DNA from: Caprimulgus europaeus
Taxonomy: Eukaryota; Chordata; Aves; Caprimulgiformes; Caprimulgidae
Assembly: GCA_907165065.1 (NCBI GenBank)
Contig: OU015523.1
Location: forward strand, 123,678,023 to 123,742,022
Direction of reading: 5' to 3'
DNA length: 64,000 bases
The position numbers and the translations under genes were made by a program. Position 1 is the stretch's first letter; every line of letters starts with the position of its first letter. Below are positions 47,265 to 56,462 of the stretch, piece by piece. The notes under the pieces are model-generated. The model saw nothing but the letters and a program-made list of their open reading frames with translations. It ran no database searches and had not been told where the DNA came from.

Positions 47265-50200
47265 TTCAGATGGGGTCACACACACAAGAGACACCTTGGA
47301 AGGGCCAAGCCTGCCCCTATCACATCAAGTTTTTGTCCTCATAGCAAGGTCCTAGGAAATTTAGTGGGACAGCAAGCCTAGACAGGAGCCTCAAATCCTT
47401 TCCAAGCTCTTAAGTGACCTGCTCCAGGATTAGACCTACAACAACCTTATGGAGGACTCTGTGCATCACCCCACCACCTCCTGTCCTTCAAGTACCAAGT
47501 CCAAACTGCTAGCCACAAGGTTGTAGCTGTTTCCAAGCATGAAAATTGAATACATTTTATTTGTTTGGCTGCAATTCTGCAGTAGGCAACCAGACCATTG
47601 ACTTGATTTTTAGACTCAAGTAATTTGATTTATGATTAGGTGACTCAACTCAAGAGCTTCATCAATATAAGTGGATCAACATATATTCTGTGAGTGGCTC
47701 AGGAGAACACTTGGACACTGAAGGGTACAGTGAGTTCATTCCATGCTGCCCCCAAAATAGCTATTAAAGGAAACTCTGGTCTTCACCTTGTGCTATTTAA
47801 GTCAGATGCAAGATGCTTTCCCTGAGCAACCTGTGCAAAAAGGAGCCTGAAACTTGGCACAGCTAAAAAGAGCAGATGACCAGAATATTTTTGCACTCTG
47901 CATCTAACCTCAGGCTCAGGGAGGAAGTTTTGTTCCAGCTCATCAAGGGGGGGAAGGGAAAGAAAATGCAAGGACCAGATATTTATAAAGAAATTGTACA
48001 AGTGACAGTGGAGTTCTTAGAGAAGTGACAGGATTTAAAATACAAATTGAAATTAAAAATTAAAGGTAAGTTGGCTTTAAGGGGAACAGTGTGAGATAAA
48101 AGCTGTTTTTGCACGGTGCCACATGGCAAATCTGAAAGTGAAACAGATCCTTTTGAGGATTCCCAGACAAAAAGAGCATCAACTCACAGTCCATCACCTC
48201 CAAGTCCACCAGGATCCAGTAATCTGGACTCCAAGCACCAGGCAAAGCCTCAGAGAAAGCCCAGCTCCCAAGCAGAGGAGGCAGTGGTTAGAAAGCAGGA
48301 GGATTCAATTTTGTTATGGATAAAGAATTACATTAAAAGCAGTATGAGCTATTTCCAAGGAAGAGATTAGCCACCAGCAGGACTCCACACTGATGTGGGA
48401 GCCTAGGAATGGGGCTGGTGCCCAGATTTGTGCATCATCCCAGGCAAGGTGCTGTTTGCCTTCACCCTATCCCCATCTCACCCTCCATCCAGCAGGTAAA
48501 TAAATTAAAATAATAATTAAAAATCAGCCTACTTCAGTATAACATGGTTCAAAAGCCACAAAAAAATCAATTAAAAATCATTTTAAAAAAATATTCACAA
48601 AAGAAATATTTTTCATAAATCTGATCCTGCCCAAAGACCAGACAAGCAAAAAGAGACAGAGCTCAAGCACAAAATCACACCATGTAATGGATTCAGTATG
48701 TGAAAACAGGCAATGCACCGACACAGGCAGGAGCACAGAATAATCCCCACTTGCCACCCAAGAAGGTCCTTGTTTGAACACCCTTCAGGGGAACACTCTG
48801 TACCTTAAAACCACTCCTTGGCAAAAAAACTTGACACAAATATTTCATTACATATAAAAATAAGGCTTTTTTTATTTTTTTTCCCCCAGATTATTGAGCA
48901 ATAATAGACTATTTAACCAAATATTCAGGCAGTTCTCCTGGCAGTATCTGTGGGTATTTTTGGAGGAAGTGAGGAGAACGCAGTGGTTAGCTAAAGAGGA
49001 AAAAGCTGCAAAGCCAAACATCAACATGCAGCTTTTTTTATTTATTTATTTATTTAGAAAGTCAAAACATGCATTTAAGTAGCTGTATCAAATCCCTGTT
49101 TAGAGAGGAGCTGGCAGGCAAAAGCAACTGCTAGAAATAGACTTTTAAATCCCTTTTTTTTCCCCAGCATCATGCTTAGAATATTCCTATAAAGGTCTGT
49201 TAAACACTAGCAACAGAGCTGGAAGGGGAATATCTGGCTTGGGGAAGAGGGAATGAGGTGCCTGGGTCTCTCACACACACTGGATATTGCATAGACCCTC
49301 CTGGAGCCCTGGGTGGGCAAAGGTTGTCATCTCCATGTGTTATTTGAACGTGATTAAGAAGCAGCTCGTTGGTGTGACACTGCCCTCTCCTGAGCAGCAG
49401 GAACCACTCAGCTTCACACCCAACTTAGTATTTTCAATATCACTACAGTGATTTTTTTCTGGGGGGAGCAAAAACCTCAAGCAAACACCCTGCTACAAGA
49501 GAAGAAGCCAAGAGACAACACTTACCCCACAACAGTTGACACCAACAAAGCCCAAAGCAGCTCCAACCTCCTCACACCAACAGCATTTCCTATTCTTCTG
49601 CACAAGGATGAGCTACCAAAAACACCTCCTCCCCCACCATTTAATCTCCTTGAAGCATAATTATCAGCTGCTGGAGCCTAATGAGGCCCTTTTATGGCCA
49701 CAGCCAAGTGGCTGCCAGGTGGATCCCCTCACATCATCTCACTATCAGCAAGAAGGTGCCAAGTATCTCATTAAAGGGTTTTTTGGAGAGAAGTATAGCC
49801 CCTCCAGGTGAATCTTCTCAAGAAAAAGGAATTTCAGACCAGCATCATAGCCTCCATGTTCCTACATCCCATGTTTGTAGGAAAGCTGCTTTCAAGAGGA
49901 GCTTCATCCACATCCAACCCCAACACTCTCAACGTTAGCAACAACACCTTCATACCCAAGCCTGTAGCTCTACATCAGCCACACCATGAGTATTTCAAAG
50001 GTGCAACCATACCCTTTTATCTTCACCCTTGGGAAGACTCTCAAAGCAAATTAAAGGACAATATTCCCTGCAGGTGTGTCTGTTAAAAGAGGACCCAGCT
50101 CTAACTTCCACCACCTGTGAGCATCAAAGTACCTCTAAACCAACAGGGTGAATGAGCCATCTGCTACCAGCAGCTTGACCTCAACCTATGGCACCATTTA

Positions 50201-52152
50201 CAACCAGGAGTTACTGTCACCCACACATTAAAAAAAAACCTAAAAAAACCAAAACAAATCAGAACAAAACCTTAATTATATTGATTTTGGCATTGAGATG
50301 TGTGAAAAACTACGGAAATTTTAATGTAGTTACTGGATAAAAGTGCAACAAATAATCCCTGACCCTTGGAGCTGGTTCAGGATCTCATTATAAAAAAAAA
50401 ACAAAAAAACCCAAACAACTAAACCTTTTATCATTAATTCCAAACCAGCAGTTTCTAAACTCTACAACCTGACACCAAATATAAATGGATTGAACCAGAA
50501 CTCATTTTCTTTGCCCTGCTCAGCGTCGACACACAAGACAAACATCAGTCAAGCTTCGCCTTCGAGTCCTGAATTCATCTCCTGATGTGCAGAACAAGCT
50601 TATTTACCAGCAAAAAGTCCAGCTTGACAGAGACACCTACTCTAAAATTAACTCTGCCTTAAAAGCTGAGCTTATATTTCTGAATCACAGAGAAATATTC
50701 TGCAGCTAAATATTGCTGGGATCTCGGCGTGAAGATGCTTCAAGTCTTGATGGAGGGAAATATGTTAAAAGAGCATCTTTAAGGATTCAGGATGCATCAC
50801 TGCTCAGGTGGATAAAAGCTGGATAATAAATTAATGGACTGCTTTCCATAGCAATTTGGATGACTGGTGTCCATAGACGGTGCCAGATAAAATGCAAAGC
50901 AGAAAAATCCATTTATTCAGCTTTTCCCCAGCTACACCTGCCAAGTGCAAGCTAGCAAGTTCTAAGAAGGAAAGAAGGTAGAAAGCATTTATCCTGCATT
51001 CAACCCCCCCAAAAAAAGCTCTTTAAGAATACACACTGGTCTAACTTTTCCTCACTAATAAGCAACAATCTAAATTTCCTGGCAGCTGGGAGCAGCCCGA
51101 GGAGGATGCAGCATCCCAACGGCGTAGTCGGGTTTAACACTCTCCATAGGAGCCGTAACTTTCTAACAGAGCAAAACCTCTCTGGGTTTACCAAGCAAGC
51201 ACTCATTTTCCTTCATCCAGGGACAAAAAGCCAGCAAAGAAAACCATAATTCAATTTATTTTAATTTTTTTTTTAATTTCACATGCAGCATGGTCATGAC
51301 TATTCCCATCATTTCTCCATAATCTCTTTCCAGCCTTAAAATAACCCTTAAGCCAAGACGATTACAAGGAATAACAGTGGCTGGATAGACCCACCCCTAA
51401 AAAACCCAAAGCATGGTGAGTTGGACAAAGCCAGCTTCTTGGGTTTGGTTGGGTTTTTTTTTTCTGGCTGAAGAATTCCTATTTCCAGCTCGCCAGGGTG
51501 AAATTTCACAGCTTCACCATCAGGAATTGCTCCAACAGACCTTTTCCAGAGGAAAAGCTCACATTTCGACTGCAACTCCTCCTCACAACGCCCAGTTTTC
51601 AAGGTGGTGAATACACAGGACTTGGGAGAGAGCTTCAATAAAACAGCTATGTGATTTAATTTTTTTCCCCTCTTCTTTTTTCCTGAATTACTCCTTTTTC
51701 CAAACAATTTATTTGCCAAGCATTAAGACAAAATAATCCGTTCTACATCCACCTTCTTCCACCCTCTCTTCTCAATGCTGGCAAGATATTTGGGGTCTTT
51801 AACACAGGGCTTTGCTCTGGGGTGATGTCTCCAAAAACCATCCAGATGATGCTGGATGGGCACAGGGTGCTGCTCCAGCTCATGGTGGGGAAGTAGCAAT
51901 AAATCCCTCTTGGAATTTTGCTGCCTCAGGATTTTACGACGCCGGACAATCCCGGTGTAAAGCCCTGGGGCTGTGGGACATTGGGACATTGCAGATGGCA
52001 TTATTTTGAGAGTGGTGTATAAAAATGAAGCATTACCTGTAAAACAAGTGGGATCTAAAGGAGAAAAAGGGGTGGCCAGATCCACACCATGGCTACTTTG
52101 TGGGGGGTGGTACTGGAGAGCCAAGGGGGTACCCTGGGACCTCTTCCTCACC
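47265..52152. other. CR1-free flank of the CpG island, no gene called
   Basis: No CR1 piece in about 4.9 kb. It holds a (TTTA)n run at 49033-49056, A-rich runs at about 50229-50262 and 50391-50412, a T-rich run near 51253-51279, and small local CpG groups at about 50523-50567, 51096-51155 and 51936-51956. The stretch 50640-50920 is AT-rich and non-repetitive in look, and could be conserved non-coding sequence, but I cannot test that. Confidence 0.45.
49033..49056. repeat. (TTTA)n microsatellite
   Basis: About five TTTA units following a short T run. Confidence 0.9.
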
Positions 52153-52361
52153 CATGACTCACCACCACCCAACTTTGCTTGGGATGTTCTTGGTCAGGTG
52201 AGCCACCATGGGGAGGTGCCCACCCGTGACCCACCACCACCCAACTTGGTTTGAGGTGCTCTTAGCCAGGTGAGTCACCATGTGGGCAGTGCCCACCCGT
52301 GACCCACCACCACCTAACTTGGCTTGAGATGTTCTTGGCCAGGTGAGCCACCATGGGGGGG
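52153..52361. repeat. 72-73-bp minisatellite, about 2.9 copies
   Basis: Unit starts at 52155, 52227 and 52300 (period 72-73). Each unit carries TGACYCACCACCACC, then TTGCTTGGGATGTTCTTGG-like sequence and CAGGTGAGYCACCATG. The last string holds an E-box (CAGGTG) that is also a splice-donor-like CAG|GTGAG, followed by a Kozak-like CACCATG. The array lies just outside the CpG island. Confidence 0.93.
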
Positions 52362-52500
52362 CATACATCGTTTTAGGGGGCACAGAGGACAAAGAAAAAC
52401 CTTTTTATGTAAGAAAACATCTTTTGGAGGAAGAAACACCTTTTTGGGGAACAGAGCAGCTTTTAGGGGTCAAACTCGGCATATTTGTCACACACCCAGC
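52362..52500. repeat. Imperfect short repeats next to the minisatellite
   Basis: Loose repetition of a unit of roughly 25-28 bases built around CTTTTNGGG and GAAGAAA or GAACAGAG (for example CATCTTTTGGAGGAAGAAAC and CACCTTTTTGGGGAACAG). Weakly conserved; it may be a decayed tandem array. Confidence 0.4.
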
Positions 52501-52633
52501 ACCCACCCGGCTCAGCATCACCCACCCTCCGGGGCGGGGGGACACCCAGCACCTCCCTTGCCAGGCAGGGAAGGGGAAGGGGTGGGATGCCAAAGGCCAA
52601 CCCTTCCTCCCAGTCCAACCAGTCCAACCCTTT

Positions 52634-52640
52634 ACCTGCT
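52634..52640 (-). other. Candidate splice donor for a minus-strand first exon
   Basis: The minus strand reads CAG|GTAAAG, with the intron GT at 52635-52634. It sits at the left edge of the CpG island core, where a first exon of about 200-270 bases starting inside the island would end. The plus strand of the island offers no donor this good within the next 300 bases. Prediction only. Confidence 0.35.
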
Positions 52641-52820
52641 GTCACTGGGAGATCCTCCAGGTCGCCAAGTCCCGAGGGAGGGGGATCTCTGCCCCCTCCG
52701 AGCGATAATCCCCTCGGCAGAGGGTGGGACGGGGACAGGAGACAGATAGGGAGGTGGCACCACCGCGTCCCTGTCCCCGCAGCCCGGCTCGGCTCGGCTC
52801 CGCCGCCCGCTCCCGGGAAC

Positions 52821-52840
52821 GGGGCGGGGGCTGGGGCGGG
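52821..52840 (+). other. G-quadruplex motif in the CpG island
   Basis: Four G runs of 4, 5, 4 and 3 are separated by loops of 1, 2 and 1 bases (GGGG-C-GGGGG-CT-GGGG-C-GGG). Short loops predict a stable structure. It overlaps two GC boxes, a common arrangement at promoters. Confidence 0.75.
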
Positions 52841-52859
52841 CGGCTCCGCCCCGGACAGT

Positions 52860-52898
52860 GGGAGGAGGAGGAGGAGGAAAAGAAGAAGGAGGAGGAGG
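52860..52898 (+). repeat. Polypurine (GGA)n tract
   Basis: 39 consecutive purines made mostly of GGA and GAA units, directly beside the CpG-rich core. Such tracts can form triplex DNA and are common near vertebrate promoters. Confidence 0.9.
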
Positions 52899-53137
52899 CA
52901 GGCTGCAGCTAAAGGCTTGCAGCGTCTGTTTTTGAGGTGTCCCTGAGGGGATGATGTCCCTGAGCGAAGCTCTCAGCAGTGGGGTGCCCCAAGGGGGAAG
53001 GTTTGGGGCAACCCTACCAAGGGCAAATGTCCTAATCCATAGGGCTGCCCCAAATCTCGGCTCTGGGAGCCCCAAGGGGTTGGGAAAGCTGTGGGGGATT
53101 GGAAACACCGAGCCCCAAAGAGGCAGTGAATGCCTGG

Positions 53138-53189
53138 CTTCATCATGCATCTTCATCACGCATCTTCAATACATATCTTCATCACACAT
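53138..53189 (+). repeat. 13-bp tandem array, left arm
   Basis: Four units of CTTCATCACGCAT type, starting at 53138, 53151, 53164 and 53177. The array is interrupted at 53190 by a CR1 copy and resumes at 53521. Confidence 0.93.
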
Positions 53190-53520
53190 ACCTGAAAGGG
53201 GCTCCAGGAAGGGTGGGGAGGGACTTTGGCCAGGGGCAGGGAGTGAGAGAACAAGGGGTGATGGCTTGAAAGTGTCAGAGGGGAGCTGGAGATGAGATGT
53301 GAGGAAGAAATTGTTTGGTGTGAGGGTGGTGAGACCCTGGCCCAGGTTGGCCAGAGAAGCTGTGGCTGCTCCTCCCTGGAGGTGTTGAAGTCCAGGTTGG
53401 ATGAAGCTTTGAGCAACCTGGTCTAGTGGAAGGTGTCCCTGCTGCTGGCAGGGGGGTTGGAACTGGATGAGCTTGAAGGTCCCTTCCAACCCAAACCAGT
53501 CTGGGATTCTATGATTCTAT
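53190..53520 (+). mobile_element. CR1 3' fragment, lineage B, inside a tandem array
   Basis: It starts at CTGAAAGGGGCTCCAGG and carries the B stop (TGA 53293-53295) and the one-base loss (CTCCTCCCTGGAGG). It ends with the terminal motif ATTCTATG repeated (GGGATTCTATGATTCTAT). Both edges abut units of a 13-bp repeat, so the insertion boundaries can be read to within a base or two. Confidence 0.96.
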
Positions 53521-53546
53521 CTTTATCACACACCTTCATCACACAT
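53521..53546 (+). repeat. 13-bp tandem array, right arm
   Basis: Two units (CTTTATCACACAC and CTTCATCACACAT) continue the array on the right of the CR1 copy. The first differs by two bases from the last unit of the left arm, so either could be a target-site duplication or simply a pre-existing unit. Confidence 0.88.
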
Positions 53547-53609
53547 CACCTCCATCTTCCTCTTCTGAACCCAGATGTGTGGAAGTTGCCCATCCCAGGG
53601 AGCAATGTG

Positions 53610-53626
53610 TACATACACACACACAC
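53610..53626. repeat. Short (CA)n microsatellite
   Basis: ACATACACACACACACA run. Confidence 0.9.
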
Positions 53627-53685
53627 GGGGTGGAGCTAAAATAAAAAGCCAACCTGGAAAACCTCTGCGAGATAGAACAAGTAGA

Positions 53686-53730
53686 TGGCCCTATATGGCC
53701 CTATATGGCCCTATACGGCCCTATATGCCC
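53686..53730 (+). repeat. 10-bp tandem repeat, 4.5 copies
   Basis: Units TGGCCCTATA at 53686, 53696, 53706 and, as CGGCCCTATA, at 53716, then a partial unit. Each junction forms CCTATATGG, one A/T base short of a CArG box (CC, six A/T, GG). Confidence 0.95.
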
Positions 53731-53805
53731 CGGGCTGCTGTTAACTGGGCACCAGTAAATCCCCGCTTGGCAGCAGAGAGTGGAGTGGTCACAAGGGAAA
53801 ATACA

Positions 53806-54004
53806 TCATAGAATTGTTTTGGTTGGAAAGGATCTTTAAGGTCATCAAGTCCAACTGAAAGCCCAACACTGCCAACTCCACCTCTAAACCATGTCCCTAA
53901 GCACCAAACCTACCTGTCTTTTAAATCCCTCCAGGGATGGTGACTCCACAACTGCCCTGGGCAGCCTGTTCCAGTGCTTGACAACCTTTGGGGTGAAGAA
54001 ATTA
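53806..54004 (-). mobile_element. CR1 3' fragment, lineage F
   Basis: The minus strand has the F tail (GGCAGTGTTGGGCTTTCAGT, TTGGACTTGATGACC, CAATTCTATGATG) preceded by the end of the coding region. It retains about 200 bases and is truncated within the FFxxKVVKHW region. Confidence 0.93.
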
Positions 54005-55532
54005 TCTTAAATCCTGATGAAAATGTATCATGTGGGAGGATTTTGTTCACTGCCTGGTTGCTGGGTCCAGTGAAGAGCTTTAGGATGTGTTTCCCTGCAG
54101 GCACGAAGGTGGATGTCCAGGGGGGTACAGCACAGACACAGGTATTTTGAGGCACATAACAAAGTCATGACCACAGTTCCTTGTGACTTTGCCAGACTTT
54201 AAACACAGGGGATGAAAATTTTACATACTCAGGTGTCTGCCTAAGGATGGTCTACTTCTTAATTTCAGCAGAAATAGTTCAGCCATTTGTAAGACCAAGA
54301 GAAAAACATTTTCTTCTGGCACAGGGAGAAAATATTCTTCTAACTCATCAGGTTCCAGAAACACTGCAGCTGCTCCTAACATCAACCAGTAATTTGCTTT
54401 TTACCATCCATTTGCTGAGGAAAACGCCTCCAAAAAGAATCAGAGTTTGCACATTTTCAGAATATCTCTCTGACTTGGCCAGTTGAATCTGACACAGGCT
54501 CCTGCCAGAGATGCAGAGCTGGAGAAGGTTTCTTTTTCAAGCCATCTCCAAGCAGCTGTGAAGAGAAGAATGAAGAGCAGAAAGACCATCTTTCCCTGCT
54601 GCTAGCAGCACTTTGGCTGCTGAAGGCCATGAAACATCAAAAAAAGAATTCATGGAAGGAAATTTCATATGAATTCCAAGCCAACTACTAGGAAATTAGA
54701 TGTCATTTGGGGTTGGGAAAGTTGTTTTCAGATTTAAAAGTTCCTGATCCCATGCTTGGATGCTCAAAGCTATTTTAAATATCTCCTTTCGGTATGGCTG
54801 GGATTTCTGCTCTGCTCATTCCTCACCCACAGGAGTTACATCCCCAGCCACATTCATTTCAAAATGATGCACTTCCAAAACCCTCATTAAAACCCTTTTT
54901 CACTCCTGTGACCCTCACAGTGTGTGATCACTTTTTAAGCTGCTTTATTAGGACCAGGGATGAGTTTTGGGCGTAGGCAGATTTCACACCACATCCTGAA
55001 AGTGCTTCGTTAAACACTTCTGGAAAAGAAAAATTGGTCCAGAAGGGACATTTTTGTTTTCTGGCAGGGAAATATGAGACTGGAGATCTGGTGATGTCAA
55101 AAGGCATCATGTGCAAAGACTTTGAGGAGATGATGGTTTGGTATTTTGGGTGGGAGGGTGGTGAAGGAGATGCTGCAGTTGCCTGCAGGAGTGGGAACAG
55201 AGGGAAGGGGGTGAACAGTCCTTAACCACCCTCCTCCAAGAAAAAGTGGGGGTTCATCCCATCTGTAGACAGAAGAAAATCCTCTTTTCCTCCTTCCAGG
55301 CTCATGGGAGAGAAGTCTTTGCTGGAGACATACTTGCCTGAGCCCTCCTGATGACCAAGCTGAGGATCTTTTTTGGTGTCTTCTTCTTCCCCTATAACAG
55401 GGCATTTTTGAATGTTGCTTTTTTGCATTTGCTGGTGTGCTCAGGGGTGGGAAGGTCTGGGAAACAAGTCAGGGTATGGTGAAAGCACAGGAGATTCCTC
55501 CATGGCTGCAGTGAAATCAGCAATGTGACTTT
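54005..55532. other. Unannotated stretch
   Basis: No gene or repeat family recognised. Confidence 0.5.
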
Positions 55533-56125
55533 ATGGCCAGGAAGGCCACCAGTGTCCTGGGGGGCATTAAACAGAGCGTGGCCAGCACCTCAGGGGAGGT
55601 CCTTCTCCCCCTGGTGAGGCCACATCTGGAGTGTTGTGTCCAGTTCTGGGCTCCCCAGTTCCAGAGGGACAGGGATCTTCTGGAGAGAGTCCAGGGGAGG
55701 CCACAGAGATGCTGAGGGGCCTGGAGCATCTCCTGTGTGAGGAGAGGCTGAGAGAGCTGGGACTGTTCAGCCTGGAGAAGAGCAGCCTGAGAGGGGATCT
55801 GATCAATGTCTATCAATAGCTGAAGGGTGGGGGCCACATGGATGCGGCCGGGCTCTTCTGGGTGGTGCCCAGTGACAGGACAAGGGGCAATGGGCACAAA
55901 CTGGGACACCAGAAGTTCCAGACAAACTGAAGGAAAAACTTCTTTCCTGTGAGGGTGCCGGAGCCCTGGGCCAGGCTGCCCAGAGAGGGTGTGGAGTCTC
56001 CATCTCTGGAGATGTTCAAACCCAGCTGGACACTTTCCTGTGCAAGCTGGTGTAGGGAACCTGCTTTGGCAGGGGGGTTGGACTGGATGATCTCCTGAGG
56101 TCCCTTCCAACCCCACCATTCTGTG
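55533..56125 (+). mobile_element. CR1 fragment, lineage A with two shared stops
   Basis: It starts at [17 protein letters not shown] of the CR1 reverse-transcriptase end and has a small deletion that removes LYSA ([18 protein letters not shown] remains). It carries TAG at 55817-55819 after INVYQ and TGA at 55928-55930 after FQTN, both shared with the copy at 38018. Tail: GGTTGGACTGGATGATCTCC and CACCATTCTGTG. Confidence 0.96.
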
Positions 56126-56336
56126 TTAGCCACCACAGAAGCATTTTGGGGAAGAGTGAGGGACACCTGTTTAATTGACAATATACCCAATGCCACATCG
56201 GGCTGGAGGGCTCTGAGCAAGGCTTGGAGATTTGCCATTTACCTCCATTTTGCAGAGGAACAAAATGAAACATGAAAAAAACAAGGCCAAATCTATCTAG
56301 AAGACGCCTGGCAGGAAGAGAGCCAAGATGTGTACA
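56126..56336. other. Short spacer
   Basis: Nothing recognised. Confidence 0.5.
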
Positions 56337-56372
56337 TCTGTCTGTCTGTCTGTCTGTCTGCCTGTCTGCCTG
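56337..56372 (+). repeat. (TCTG)n microsatellite
   Basis: Six TCTG units followed by CCTG/TCTG variants. In frame it translates to Cys-Leu-Ser-Val repeats that mimic a signal peptide, which I regard as an artefact. Confidence 0.95.
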
Positions 56373-56462
56373 TGCGTGGCAGCGAAGCCGGCCGGAGGTA
56401 AATCCAGATCCCCATCGCGGCGGCTGCCCCGCAGCCCCGGGCGAGGGGAAGGAAGCCTGGTG
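56372..56462 (+). promoter_or_regulatory. Small GC/CpG-rich patch with donor-like sites
   Basis: Ten CpGs lie in about 75 bases right after the TCTG array. Two plus-strand donor-like strings occur: GAG|GTAAAT (junction after 56397) and CTG|GTGAGG (after 56459). This resembles a small first exon or an alternative promoter, but the patch is much shorter than a normal CpG island and no GC box is obvious. Confidence 0.3.

Larger units (their letters stand above)
52500..52960. promoter_or_regulatory. CpG island, candidate promoter and first exon
   Basis: The core 52621-52860 has 22 CpG dinucleotides in 240 bases, unlike anything else in the window outside young CR1 copies. It contains GC boxes (GGGGCGGGG at 52821, GGGGCGGG at 52833, CCGCCCC in the opposite sense near 52847) and no TATA box that I can see, as expected for a housekeeping-type or dispersed promoter. 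A minus-strand splice-donor match lies at 52635. No protein can be assigned, so the identity and direction of any gene remain open. Confidence 0.7.

Noticed and set aside
52202..52211. Perfect Kozak-like GCCACCATGG in the minisatellite
   Set aside because: The frame from this ATG stops after about 20 codons and the string is part of the repeat unit.
52632..53159. 175-codon minus-strand frame through the CpG island
   Set aside because: GC-rich sequence lacks stops by chance. It ends at the candidate donor, which is noted as a finding, but composition alone does not support coding.
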